Positions 8,685 through 16,861 of a DNA stretch of 64,000 nt are shown here, in pieces; the first letter of the stretch is position 1; each line of letters begins with the position of its first letter. Both the position numbers and the translations under genes were made by a program. A model generated the notes under the pieces. That model worked only from the letters and a program-made list of their open reading frames with translations. It ran no database searches and was not told the origin of the DNA. This DNA is from Actinacidiphila yanglinensis (GTDB lineage: Bacteria; Actinomycetota; Actinomycetes; Streptomycetales; Streptomycetaceae), in contig NZ_FNVU01000002.1 of NCBI RefSeq assembly GCF_900107965.1, positions 558,001 through 622,000 on the forward strand, in the 5' to 3' direction.

Positions 8685-9770
8685 GTGAGCGATGGGAGTG
8701 CCCCCGCCGAGGGCAGGGCGACGGCGAGCGAGCAGGACCGGTCGGCGACGGCCGGTCCGGAAACCTCCGGACCGGGCGCCGCGGGCCGGAGGGGAGCCGG
8801 CCCGCGCAGGGCGCTGGACGTCGGCGCGCTCGTGGAGCAGGCGCGGGAAGGACGGCCGCGCGCGGTGGCGCGGCTGATCTCGCTCGTGGAGGGGGCCTCC
8901 CCGCAGTTGCGCGAGGTGATGGCCGCGCTGGCGCCGCTGACCGGCGGGGCCTATGTCGTCGGGCTGACCGGCTCGCCCGGCGTCGGCAAGTCCACCACGA
9001 CCTCGGCGCTGGTCACGGCGCTGCGCCGGGCCGGCCGCCGGGTCGGCGTGCTGGCCGTCGACCCGTCCTCGCCGTTCTCCGGCGGGGCCCTGCTCGGCGA
9101 CCGGGTCCGGATGTCGGAGCACGCCTCCGACCCGGGCGTCTACATCCGCTCGATGGCCACCCGCGGCCACCTGGGCGGGCTGGCCTGGGCAGCCCCGCAG
9201 GCCATCCGGGTGCTCGACGCCGCGGGGTGCGACGTGGTGCTGGTGGAGACCGTCGGCGTCGGGCAGTCCGAGGTGGAGATCGCCGCGCAGGCCGACACCT
9301 CCGTGGTGCTGCTCGCCCCGGGCATGGGCGACGGCATCCAGGCCGCGAAGGCGGGCATCCTGGAGATCGGCGACGTCTACGTGGTCAACAAGGCCGACCG
9401 CGACGGCGCCGAGGCCACCGCCCGCGAGCTGAACCACATGCTGGGCCTCGGCGAGGCGCGCGCGGCCGGCGACTGGCGGCCCCCGATCGTCAAGACGGTC
9501 GCCGCGCGGGGCGAGGGCGTCGACGAACTGCTCGACGCCCTCGACAAGCACCGCGGCTGGATGGAGGAGCACGGTGTCCTCGCGGAGCGGCGCCGCGCCC
9601 GCGCGGCGGGCGAGATCGAGAACATCGCGCTGACCGCGCTGCGCCGCCGGATCGGCACCCTGCACGGCGACAGCCGGCTGTCCGCCCTCGCCGGGAAGGT
9701 CGCCGCCGGCGCGCTGGACCCGTACGCGGCGGCGGACGAGCTGGTCGCCGGGGTGACCGCCGAGGCGTAG
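8685..9770 (+). CDS. meaB: MeaB-type G-protein chaperone of an acyl-CoA mutase
   Basis: A 361-residue GTPase of the MeaB/ArgK family, which loads and protects the adenosylcobalamin cofactor of methylmalonyl-CoA or isobutyryl-CoA mutases. Domain signs are Walker A GSPGVGKSTTT, a VLAVDPSSPFSGGALLGDRV segment, the ETVGVGQSE switch and the NKAD specificity motif for guanine. The first 45 or so residues are an Ala/Gly/Ser-rich extension absent from shorter family members. The start is set at GTG 8685 because AAAGGGAGA lies nine bases upstream; an in-frame GTG at 8661 lacks such a site. The epimerase lies two genes away and the candidate client IcmA is encoded at 17941. Confidence 0.88.
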   Translation: MSDGSAPAEGRATASEQDRSATAGPETSGPGAAGRRGAGPRRALDVGALVEQAREGRPRAVARLISLVEGASPQLREVMAALAPLTGGAYVVGLTGSPGVGKSTTTSALVTALRRAGRRVGVLAVDPSSPFSGGALLGDRVRMSEHASDPGVYIRSMATRGHLGGLAWAAPQAIRVLDAAGCDVVLVETVGVGQSEVEIAAQADTSVVLLAPGMGDGIQAAKAGILEIGDVYVVNKADRDGAEATARELNHMLGLGEARAAGDWRPPIVKTVAARGEGVDELLDALDKHRGWMEEHGVLAERRRARAAGEIENIALTALRRRIGTLHGDSRLSALAGKVAAGALDPYAAADELVAGVTAEA

Positions 9771-9858
9771 CGGACGACGCCTCGGCGCGAGGGGGCGGGG
9801 GAGCGAGGGCCTGGGGAGGGCGCAACGAACTTGCCGCCCACGCCGGTTGGCGGTCCCG

Positions 9859-11175
9859 CTACGCCAGGCCGCCCTCCGGAGCGGCCGCGCCCGTCGCCAT
9901 ACCGGTCTTGCGCACCGTCCTGAGCACCGCGAGCACGCTGACGGTGCCGACCATGCCGCCGCCGCAGATGACCACGTACGGCGGGACCACCTCGGCCACG
10001 GCGCCGCCGGCCGTCATGCCGATGCCCTGAAGCGTCATCAAACCGGTGCCGAGCAGCGTCATGGCGCGGCCGCGCATCTCCACCGGGACCGCCTGCACGA
10101 ACCAGCGGTCCATGCCGAGCGCGTAGCCGCCGCACAGGCCGGTGGCGACCAGCAGGCCCACCGAGACGGACAGCGAGGGGTGGGCGAGGAACGCGGCCAT
10201 CGGCAGCAGCGAGACGGCCGCCAGCGGCAGCGTGATCCGGTCCCTGGTCTCGGGGCTGAGCAGCGATCCGGCGGCGACCTGGCTGGCGACGGTGCCGGCG
10301 GGCATCGCGGCCAGGAAGATGCCGTAGCCGACCGATCCGGCGCCGGCCGCCGCCGCGAACGGCACCGCGACCCCCTCGGCGATCCCGAAGAACATCGGCG
10401 GCACCCACCACATCAGCAGCAGCGCCCTGATCCGCGGGTGCGCCATCATCCGGCCGCTCGCCGCCAGTGACTCGCGCAGCAGGGCCGCCCCCCGCGTCAC
10501 CCGCGCGGGGCGGTGCACGGTGCCGAACCGCAGCAGCGTCGCCGAGCAGAGGAAGGTGGTGACGGTGACGTAGAGGGTCTCCCGCGGCGTGAGCCAGGCG
10601 ACCACCAGGCCGGCCACGCCGAAGCCGAGGATCTGCGAGGACTGGTTGACGATCCCGATCAGCGAGCGGCCCAGCACGTAGAGGTCGCCCTCCAGGATGT
10701 CCGTCAGGCTCGCTCCCCGGGTCCCCGTGAACAGCGGCGAGATCATGGAGACGCACACCCGCAGGGCGAGGAGCGCGGCGATCGGCATGCCTGGGATCAC
10801 CATCAGGGCGACGCACGCCGCCGACAGCAGGTCGCAGGCGACCAACACCTGCCGGGCGGGGGCGTGGTCGGCGATGCCGGACAGCAACAGCCCGCTCAGC
10901 GCGTACGGCAGGGTGGTGAGCGCGAAGACCAGCGCGGTCAGCAGCGCGGAGCCGGTCTCGCCGTAGACCAGTACGGCCAGGGCGACTTCGCAGAAGACGG
11001 TGCCGAGCATCGACAGGACATGGGCGGCGAATATCGCCCGGAACTCACGGACCGCGAACACCGCGCCGTACCCGGCCCTCTTCGTCTTCTCCCCAGGGGT
11101 GCGGGGAGAATCGTCCGAGCCGGCCTGCGAGGAGGCGTTCTCCCTGCGAGGTGGGTGCTCGCTGTCCGTTGTCAT
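9859..11175 (-). CDS. MFS transporter
   Basis: A 438-residue major-facilitator transporter. About twelve hydrophobic segments can be traced after a 40-residue charged N-terminus, with a motif-A-like loop between TM2 and TM3 (SGLLLSGIADHAPARQVL). It probably exports a small molecule by proton antiport, as in the DHA1 drug-efflux group; the substrate is unknown. An upstream in-frame extension to 11301 would run into the divergent regulator gene, so the ATG at 11175 is used. The neighbour on the opposite strand is an ArsR-type regulator starting 70 bases away, which suggests local control. It converges on meaB with 88 bases between the stops. Confidence 0.87.
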   Translation of the reverse strand: MTTDSEHPPRRENASSQAGSDDSPRTPGEKTKRAGYGAVFAVREFRAIFAAHVLSMLGTVFCEVALAVLVYGETGSALLTALVFALTTLPYALSGLLLSGIADHAPARQVLVACDLLSAACVALMVIPGMPIAALLALRVCVSMISPLFTGTRGASLTDILEGDLYVLGRSLIGIVNQSSQILGFGVAGLVVAWLTPRETLYVTVTTFLCSATLLRFGTVHRPARVTRGAALLRESLAASGRMMAHPRIRALLLMWWVPPMFFGIAEGVAVPFAAAAGAGSVGYGIFLAAMPAGTVASQVAAGSLLSPETRDRITLPLAAVSLLPMAAFLAHPSLSVSVGLLVATGLCGGYALGMDRWFVQAVPVEMRGRAMTLLGTGLMTLQGIGMTAGGAVAEVVPPYVVICGGGMVGTVSVLAVLRTVRKTGMATGAAAPEGGLA

Positions 11176-11250
11176 GACATCACACTGGTGGCACTGGCCC
11201 CACCCGTCGTAGTGTTTCGGCTGGTGCCGAATCTTGGGGGGTGTGATGTC
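11176..11250. promoter_or_regulatory. divergent MFS/ArsR control region with two inverted repeats
   Basis: GACATCACAC (11176-11185), directly next to the MFS start codon, is the exact inverse of GTGTGATGTC (11241-11250), which overlaps the regulator's start codon. Inside lies a tighter palindrome, TTCGGC-TGGT-GCCGAA (11216-11231). Both are plausible operators for the ArsR-type protein, giving autoregulation plus control of the transporter. The repeats are plain in the sequence; binding is inference. Confidence 0.5.
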
Positions 11251-12229
11251 GTTTCGCATGCGATTTGCGGCCGAAGAACTCCTGCGCTGCCGCTTTGCCA
11301 TCTCTCCGCTCCGGGAGACGCAAGGGGCGATCCGGACCCTCTCCCGGCCGGACCGGCACGGCTATCACCTCCAGTGGCTGCGCCAGGCGCGAGCGGCCGC
11401 CGCGGGCCTGGACCTGACCGCGTTCTGGCTGCTCGCTCCGGAGAGCGGGCACGGCCCCGACTTCCTCCACCCCACCCCGACGGTGCCGTTGGCCGCGCTG
11501 GAGGACGAGACCGCAGCGATCCGCGGCACCGATCCGGAGCTCGCCCGCGAGCAGATCGCCGAGGCGCTGACCCAGACGCCGGGCGCGGAGCACACCCGCC
11601 GCGGCCGGGCCATGCTCGCCGACCCGGCCGGCACCGTGCGGCAGCTGGCCGGGAGTTACGAACACGTCTGGTCCGCGCTGCTCGCGCCGCACTGGCCGCG
11701 GTTGCGCGCGGTGCTGGAGGCGGATGTCGCCTACCACGCGCGGCGGCTCGCCGACGGCGGCATGCAGCGGCTGTTCACCGGGTTGCACCCGCTGCTCAGC
11801 TGGTCGGAGGGCGCCCTGACGATCGGCGGCCCGCCGCAGGCGGGGGTGCCGCAGCCGGGCGGGCTGGTGCTGGTGCCCAGCGTCTTCTTCTGGCCCGGGG
11901 CGGCCAGCGCGTTCGACCCGCCGTGGCAGCCGACCGTCGTCTACCCGGCCCGCGGCGTTGGCGGCCTGTGGGCCCGGCCGGAACCGGCGGCGTCCACCGC
12001 GCTGGTGCGGCTGCTGGGCGCCAACCGGGCCGCGATACTCACCGGCCTCGACGCGCCGACCACCACCACGGCCCTCGCCCACCGGCACGAGATGGCGATG
12101 TCGTCGATCTCCGCCCACCTCTCGGTGCTGCGCGACGCGGGACTGCTCAGGTCCCGCCGCTACGGCCACCAGGTCCTCTACGAGCGCACCCCGCTGGGCA
12201 TCGCGATGGCGACCGGCGGCCTGCTCTGA
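11246..12229 (+). CDS. ArsR-family winged-helix regulator with long N-terminal domain
   Basis: A 327-residue protein whose last 75 residues form an ArsR-like winged helix (ANRAAILTGLDAPTTTTALA, then MAMSSISAHLSVLRDAGLL and a wing RRYGHQVLYERTP). The roughly 250-residue N-terminal part resembles the uncharacterised sensor-like region seen in many actinobacterial HTH proteins of this size, and no metal-binding Cys cluster is visible in it. The ATG at 11246 is favoured over an in-frame TTG at 11234 because GGGGGG lies at the right distance. Its position suggests that it represses the divergent MFS gene and possibly itself. Confidence 0.82.
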   Translation: MSFRMRFAAEELLRCRFAISPLRETQGAIRTLSRPDRHGYHLQWLRQARAAAAGLDLTAFWLLAPESGHGPDFLHPTPTVPLAALEDETAAIRGTDPELAREQIAEALTQTPGAEHTRRGRAMLADPAGTVRQLAGSYEHVWSALLAPHWPRLRAVLEADVAYHARRLADGGMQRLFTGLHPLLSWSEGALTIGGPPQAGVPQPGGLVLVPSVFFWPGAASAFDPPWQPTVVYPARGVGGLWARPEPAASTALVRLLGANRAAILTGLDAPTTTTALAHRHEMAMSSISAHLSVLRDAGLLRSRRYGHQVLYERTPLGIAMATGGLL

Positions 12230-12278
12230 TCCTGCGGACTGCTCCGGCTCCGCGCGGGTACGCCCGGCCGGCCGCTGC

Positions 12279-12572
12279 TCAGGGCGCCAGGAACCGCTCG
12301 ACCGTCTCGACCTTCGAGGTCAGCCCGTCCGTCACCGACGGCCGGATGTCCGCCTTGAGCACCAGGGAGACCCGCGGCGCGCGCGCCTCGACGGCGGCCA
12401 CCGCGCGGCGGACGACGTCCATCACCTCGTCCCACTCGCCCTCGATCGAGGTGAACATCGCGTCGGTGCGGTTCGGCAGCCCGGACGCGCGGACCACCCG
12501 CACGGCGTCCGCGACGTACTCCCCGACGTCCTCGCCGACGCCGAGCGGGGTCACGGAGAAGGCGACGATCAT
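12279..12572 (-). CDS. MTH1187/YkoF-type thiamine-binding protein
   Basis: A 97-residue protein of the thiamine-binding/DUF77 family: [20 protein letters not shown] opens a ferredoxin-like fold, followed by the family's [11 protein letters not shown] and SLVLKADIR motifs. Members bind thiamine or a related ligand and form tetramers; the cellular role in actinomycetes is not settled. Its ATG overlaps the stop of the upstream DUF3817 gene by four bases (ATGA), so the two are translated together. It converges on the ArsR gene with 49 bases between stops. Confidence 0.82.
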   Translation of the reverse strand: MIVAFSVTPLGVGEDVGEYVADAVRVVRASGLPNRTDAMFTSIEGEWDEVMDVVRRAVAAVEARAPRVSLVLKADIRPSVTDGLTSKVETVERFLAP

Positions 12573-12946
12573 GCGGAGGTCACCGCCTGCGCGTCCGCGC
12601 CGGAGCCGCTCTCGGCCTGCTCCTGGGCCGCCCGTGCCGCCGCGACCGCGGCCTCGCACTCGCGCGCCAGCATCCGCTCCGCGAAGAAGCCGCCGGTGGG
12701 CAGCACCGACAGCACCAGGTACAGCACCGAGCGGCCGAGCGGCCAGCGCGCCCGGTTCCAGGCGTCGGCCCAGAAGAGCACATAGATGATGAAGAGGATG
12801 CCGTGCACCATGCCCATCACGGGCACCGCGTTGAAGTCCGTGGTGCTCTTCAGCACCACGCACACCAGCAGGATCAGGAAGGAGGCCGCCTCCGGGGCGG
12901 AGATCAGGCGCAGCCTGCGCAGGGCGGCGGCGGTCTTGAGTTCCAC
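12569..12946 (-). CDS. DUF3817 integral membrane protein (copy 1)
   Basis: A 125-residue membrane protein of the DUF3817 family. It has about three hydrophobic helices ([52 protein letters not shown]), with the family hallmark WPLGR between the second and third and an ERxLARE end. The C-terminal tail is Ala/Gln/Glu-rich. The function of the family is unknown. The GTG at 12946 is the first start ahead of the conserved helix. It is coupled to the thiamine-binding-type gene by a 4-base overlap. A second family member lies at 17460. Confidence 0.82.
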   Translation of the reverse strand: MELKTAAALRRLRLISAPEAASFLILLVCVVLKSTTDFNAVPVMGMVHGILFIIYVLFWADAWNRARWPLGRSVLYLVLSVLPTGGFFAERMLARECEAAVAAARAAQEQAESGSGADAQAVTSA

Positions 12947-13002
12947 GGGAACCTCGCTGTCGGAACGGTCGTACGGTGGTCGGGCGGTCGTGTGCGACCC
13001 TC

Positions 13003-13020
13003 TTGTGAAGACGATCACAA
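13003..13020. promoter_or_regulatory. CRP-like palindrome
   Basis: TTGTGA-AGACGA-TCACAA is a perfect 6-base inverted repeat containing TGTGA-N6-TCACA, the classical consensus of the Crp family; Streptomyces Crp favours GTG-N6-type symmetric sites. It lies 57 bases upstream of the DUF3817 start and 167 upstream of the DUF2127 start, in the divergent promoter region (12947-13186). Confidence 0.5.
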
Positions 13021-13186
13021 ACTCCTCCCCATTATCACCGGACCGTATCGATGACCGGCGCCGGGGGTCGGCAACCGCCCGCCGGGGGATAACGTCCCCT
13101 TCCACGTACCGCCGCTCGCGTACGGCGCCGCCGCGGCGCAGCACCTTCCGATTCCGCGCCACCACCACCCACGGGGACCGACAGCG

Positions 13187-14044
13187 ATGAGCAGAGACTG
13201 GGACCGCAGGCACTGCGCCAGCAAGGGCCACATCACCTACGCGCCCGACGAGCCGGGGCTGCGCGAGCGGCTCCGGGCGAGCACCGCGGTCGGTCCGGTG
13301 TGGCGCTGCCTGCGCTGCGGGGACTTCGTGCTCGGCGAGCCGCACGGCTCGGGACCGGCCGGCAACGCCCCGCTGGTGCCGCGCGGCCGGGCGCTGCGCG
13401 ACCTGTTCATCCTGCGCTTCCTCGCCGTCGAGCGGGTGCTGCGCGGGGTGCTGGTGATCCTGGCCGCCTGGGCGGTGTGGAAGTTCTCCAACTCCCAGGA
13501 CGCGGTGCGCAAGCTCTTCGAGGACGACCTCACCGTCTTCCGCCCGGTCGCGAACCACTTCGGCTACGACCTGGACCACTCGCCGGTCGTCGACACCATC
13601 CAGAAGACCTTCGACTACAAGAAGTCGACCCTGCACGTGGTGGCCGGCGGCCTGCTGGGCTACGCGCTGATCGAGACGGTCGAGGGCGTCGGGCTGTGGT
13701 TCGGCAAGCGCTGGGCGGAGTACCTCGCGGTCGTGGCCACGGCGGCGTTCCTGCCCATCGAGGTCTACGAACTGACCGAGAAGATGAGCGCGTTCAAGGT
13801 CGGCACCCTCGCGCTGAACGTCGTCGCCGTCCTCTACATCCTCATCGGCAAGCGGCTGTTCGGAATCCGCGGCGGCCACGCCGCGTTCGAGGCGGCGCGG
13901 CGCGGGGAGTCGCTGCTGGAGGTCGAGGCCGCGGCGGGCGTCGCGGACGGCGACGACACTCCCGCCGCGGGCGCCGCCGGTGGTCAGGGCGGCACCAAAG
14001 CCCCGCTTCCGGTCCGGCGCCGCTCATCGGCCGATACCGTGTGA
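13187..14044 (+). CDS. DUF2127 membrane protein with N-terminal Cys/His motif
   Basis: A 285-residue protein. The first 55 residues contain His9/Cys10 and a CLRC pair (WRCLRCGDF), which could form a small zinc ribbon. After that come four hydrophobic segments typical of DUF2127, with the conserved HVVAGGLLGYALIETVEGVG and EYLAVVATAAFLPIEVYEL regions. The C-terminus is an Ala/Gly-rich, probably cytoplasmic tail. Its stop is three bases from the first AIM24 gene, so it leads a four-gene operon. No function is established for the family; linkage to AIM24 suggests a membrane-associated complex. Confidence 0.8.
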   Translation: MSRDWDRRHCASKGHITYAPDEPGLRERLRASTAVGPVWRCLRCGDFVLGEPHGSGPAGNAPLVPRGRALRDLFILRFLAVERVLRGVLVILAAWAVWKFSNSQDAVRKLFEDDLTVFRPVANHFGYDLDHSPVVDTIQKTFDYKKSTLHVVAGGLLGYALIETVEGVGLWFGKRWAEYLAVVATAAFLPIEVYELTEKMSAFKVGTLALNVVAVLYILIGKRLFGIRGGHAAFEAARRGESLLEVEAAAGVADGDDTPAAGAAGGQGGTKAPLPVRRRSSADTV

Positions 14045-14047
14045 TCC

Positions 14048-14686
14048 ATGGCGTTTCTCAGGCTGCAGGGCACCCGCGTGCTCGCCGTCGACCTCGCCGG
14101 GGACGCGGTCAGGGCGAAGAACGGCGCGATGGTCGCCTACGACGGCGAGATGACGTTCAAGAAGATGACCGGCGGCGGCGAGGGCCTGCGCGGCCTGATG
14201 ACCCGCCGCATCACCGGTGAGGCGATGGCCGTGATGGAGGTCAAGGGCCACGGCACCTGCTACTTCGCCGACCGCGCCACCGAGATCAACCTGGTCCGGC
14301 TCGACGGCGAGAAGCTGTTCGTCGAGGCCTCCAACCTGCTCGTCACCGAGACGTCGCTGCGCACCGGCACCACCTTCACCGGGCTGCGCGGCGCCTCCCA
14401 GGGCAACGGGCTGTTCACCACCACCGTGGAGGGCACCGGGCAGGCCGCGATCCTGTCCGACGGCCCCGCGATCGTGCTGCGGGTCACCGCGCAGACGCCG
14501 CTGGTCGTCGACCCGGGCGCGTACGTCGCGCACACCGGCGGCCTGCGGCAGCAGCTCCAGACCGCGGTGGGCTGGCGCACCCTGGTCGGCGAGGGCTCCG
14601 GCGAGAGCTTCCAGATCCGGTTCGAGGGCGACGGCCTGGTCTACGTCCAGCCCAGCGAGCGCATCACGGTCGGGGGTCAGCTCTAG
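14048..14686 (+). CDS. AIM24-family protein 1
   Basis: A 212-residue AIM24 (TRAP-like beta-roll) protein. Characteristic phrases are NGAMVAYDGEMTFKK near the N-terminus, the glycine-rich GLRGLMTRRITGE, FVEASNLLVTE in the middle, and the closing GSGESFQIRFEGDGLVYVQ. There is no signal peptide, so it is cytoplasmic or peripheral. The yeast namesake supports inner-membrane organisation in mitochondria; bacterial roles are not defined. Its TAG stop shares a base with the GTG of the next gene. Similarity to the next gene shows old tandem duplication. Confidence 0.85.
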   Translation: MAFLRLQGTRVLAVDLAGDAVRAKNGAMVAYDGEMTFKKMTGGGEGLRGLMTRRITGEAMAVMEVKGHGTCYFADRATEINLVRLDGEKLFVEASNLLVTETSLRTGTTFTGLRGASQGNGLFTTTVEGTGQAAILSDGPAIVLRVTAQTPLVVDPGAYVAHTGGLRQQLQTAVGWRTLVGEGSGESFQIRFEGDGLVYVQPSERITVGGQL

Positions 14687-15369
14687 TGCCTTTCACCCGG
14701 ATCAACTCCAAGATGATCGAGGCGCAGATCGCGCCGGGGCAGCGGGTGTTCAGCCAGCGCGGGGCGATGCTGGCCTACCGCGGCCCGGTGACCTTCACGC
14801 CCAGCATCACCGGCGGCCAGGGCGGGCTGATGTCGATGATCGGCCGCCGCGTCGCCAACGAGGCGACGCCGCTGATGACCGTGGACGTGCCGGCCGGGCC
14901 CGGCGGCCCCGGACAGACCCCGTCCGGCACGGTGATGTTCGGCCACGGCGGCCACCACATCCACATCGTCGACCTCACCGGCGAGACGCTGTACGTGGAG
15001 GCCGACCGGCTGCTCGCCTTCGAGGGCTCGCTCCGGCAGGGCACGATGTTCATGGGCTCCCAGGGCGGGGTGATGGGCGTGATACGCGGTCAGGCCACCG
15101 GCCAGGGCCTGTTCACCACCACCCTGGCGGGCAAGGGCGCGGTCGCGTTCATGGCGCACGGCGGGGTGATCGAACTCCCGATCGGCCCGCGGGGCCCGGT
15201 GCACGTCGACCCGCAGGCGTACGTCGCGCACCGCGGCGACGTCCGCAACAAGCTCACCACCGCGCTCGGCTGGCGGGAGATGGTCGGCCGCGGTTCGGGC
15301 GAGGCGTTCCAACTGGAGCTGTCCGGCAACGGGATGGTGTACGTGCAGGCGTCGGAGGAGAAGCTGTGA
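14686..15369 (+). CDS. AIM24-family protein 2
   Basis: A 227-residue paralog of the preceding gene. It keeps the same landmarks: QRGAMLAYRGPVTFT, a GGLMSMIGRRVANE glycine loop, ADRLLAFEGSL and the ending GSGEAFQLELSGNGMVYVQ. A Gly/Pro-rich insert (AGPGGPGQTP) and a His-rich stretch (FGHGGHHIHIVDL) in the middle set it apart. The GTG start overlaps the stop of the first gene by one base, and its own stop overlaps the third gene by four, so production is likely stoichiometric. Confidence 0.85.
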   Translation: MPFTRINSKMIEAQIAPGQRVFSQRGAMLAYRGPVTFTPSITGGQGGLMSMIGRRVANEATPLMTVDVPAGPGGPGQTPSGTVMFGHGGHHIHIVDLTGETLYVEADRLLAFEGSLRQGTMFMGSQGGVMGVIRGQATGQGLFTTTLAGKGAVAFMAHGGVIELPIGPRGPVHVDPQAYVAHRGDVRNKLTTALGWREMVGRGSGEAFQLELSGNGMVYVQASEEKL

Positions 15370-16085
15370 GCCATCCGCCCCCACCGTCCGCGCCGCCCAC
15401 GCCGCCGGCCGGTCCGGTGATCCACGACGCGTGGACGCTGCCGTCGAACGACAACGTCAACCCGTACGCCTTCAGCGTGGAACTGGACGGGCAGTGGTTC
15501 CTGCAGAAGGGGAAGATGATCGCCTTCTACGGGCAGGTCGACTTCCAGGGGATCGGCGCGGGCCGGCTGGACCACCTCATCGCCGAGAACTTCCACTCGC
15601 CGATGCACGCCGCGGACTGGGTCGTCGCCCAGGGGCGCGGCAAGATGCTGCTCGCCGACCGGTCGTACGACATCAACTCCTACCGGCTCGACGACGGCAA
15701 CCTCACCATCCGCTCGGGCAACCTGCTCGCCTTCGAGCCGGGCCTGTCGCTGAAGCAGTCGATCATCCCGGGCTTCCTCACCCTCATCGGCACCGGCACG
15801 TTCGTGGCCGCGTCCAACGGCGCCGTGCACTTCGTGGAGCCGCCGATCCGGGTCGACCCGCAGGCGCTGGTCGGCTGGGCCGACTGCCCCTCGCCCTGCC
15901 ACCACTACGACCACGCGTACCTGCGCGGCGTGCTCGGCGGTGTCCGGGCGATGACGGGGATAGGCGGGGCGTCCGGCGAGGAGCACCAGTACGAGTTCGT
16001 CGGCGCCGGGCAGGTGCTGCTCCAGTCCACCGAGTCGGTGCTGGCCGAACGCGCCACCGGGGCGGGCCCGGAGCCCGGTACGTAG
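15366..16085 (+). CDS. AIM24-family protein 3
   Basis: A 239-residue, more divergent third AIM24 protein. It starts with a Pro-rich segment (SHPPPPSAPPTPPAGP). It then shows the family core in LQKGKMIAFYGQVDF, RGKMLLADRSYDINSY, GNLLAFEPGLSLKQ and the final EEHQYEFVGAGQVLLQSTES. The WADCPSPCHHYDH motif near residue 180 places two Cys and two His close together, a possible metal site absent from the other two. The start is GTG at 15366 in a GTGA overlap. The divergence suggests specialisation within a hetero-oligomer; that is inference. Confidence 0.83.
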   Translation: MSHPPPPSAPPTPPAGPVIHDAWTLPSNDNVNPYAFSVELDGQWFLQKGKMIAFYGQVDFQGIGAGRLDHLIAENFHSPMHAADWVVAQGRGKMLLADRSYDINSYRLDDGNLTIRSGNLLAFEPGLSLKQSIIPGFLTLIGTGTFVAASNGAVHFVEPPIRVDPQALVGWADCPSPCHHYDHAYLRGVLGGVRAMTGIGGASGEEHQYEFVGAGQVLLQSTESVLAERATGAGPEPGT

Positions 16086-16222
16086 GACCTCCGTACGGGC
16101 CCGCGCCCCGAATCGGGCCCCACGCCCCGGGTTCCGGCGGAGGCCGTGACCTCGCGCCCGCCGGATCGTTCCGCACGGTGACCACACGGCTACCTTGGCG
16201 ATCCGTCGGGGGTGCAACTCCC

Positions 16223-16235
16223 GGTAGCATGTACC
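16223..16235. promoter_or_regulatory. short inverted repeat at the absC-like start
   Basis: GGTA-GCATG-TACC ends one base before the regulator's ATG at 16237. MarR proteins often repress their own gene through such sites. It is short and could occur by chance. Confidence 0.25.
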
Positions 16236-16236
16236 T

Positions 16237-16719
16237 ATGCAGACCGAGACCGCGGACGACGTCACCACCTGGCTCAACGAGGACGAACAGCGGGCCTGGC
16301 GGATCCACCTGGACGTCAGCCGCCTGCTGATGTACCAACTCGAGCGCGATCTCCAGCCGTTCGGCCTGACGAACAACGACTACGAGATCCTGGTCAACCT
16401 CTCCGAGGCGCCCGAGCGCCGGATGCGGATGAGCGACCTGGCGAAGTCCACTCTCCAGTCGAAGAGCCGGCTGTCCCACCAGATCACCCGGATGGAGAGC
16501 TCCGGCCTGGTTCGCCGGGAGGACTGCGAGTCCGACCGCCGCGGCCTGTACGCGGTCCTCACCGACCAGGGCTGGGAGACCATGAGCCAGGTCGCCCCCC
16601 GCCATGTCGCCTCGGTCCGGGCGCACTTCATCGACCTGCTCACCCCTGAGGCGCTCTGCGCCTACCGGCAGGCCCTCCAGCCGGTCGCCGAGCACCTGCG
16701 GGCCGAGCGCGTCCGCTAG
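16237..16719 (+). CDS. absC: MarR-family regulator, AbsC-like
   Basis: A 160-residue MarR-type winged-helix protein. A dimerisation helix (EQRAWRIHLDVSRLLMYQLE) is followed by the DNA-binding region (MRMSDLAKSTLQSKSRLSHQ) and a wing with the DxxRR signature (CESDRRGLYAVLT). Length and wording resemble AbsC of S. coelicolor, which in the literature influences antibiotic production and coelibactin genes in a zinc-dependent way. The assignment by sequence memory and position is likely but not proven. A GC hairpin overlaps its stop. It stands 151 bases after the AIM24 operon. Confidence 0.78.
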   Translation: MQTETADDVTTWLNEDEQRAWRIHLDVSRLLMYQLERDLQPFGLTNNDYEILVNLSEAPERRMRMSDLAKSTLQSKSRLSHQITRMESSGLVRREDCESDRRGLYAVLTDQGWETMSQVAPRHVASVRAHFIDLLTPEALCAYRQALQPVAEHLRAERVR

Positions 16720-16726
16720 GACGCGC
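16707..16726 (+). terminator. hairpin over the absC-like stop codon
   Basis: GCGCGTCC (16707-16714) and GGACGCGC (16719-16726) form a perfect 8-bp stem with the loop GCTA, which includes part of the TAG stop. No T-run follows. Confidence 0.5.
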
Positions 16727-16861
16727 CGCCAGGGTGTACAGCAGGGCGTACAGCCGGGGCGCGCGGCGCTTTGCCGGCCGCCCTGCCGCCCCGTGACCGC
16801 GCAACCGCCCAGAAAGTGGACGCCTGTGCCCGGCATGTGACCGGCGGGTAGGCTCGGGGCC

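Noticed and set aside
16720-16861. tRNA or small RNA between the two MarR genes
   Set aside because: Only a GC hairpin at the stop codon is seen; no cloverleaf or CCA-like end.
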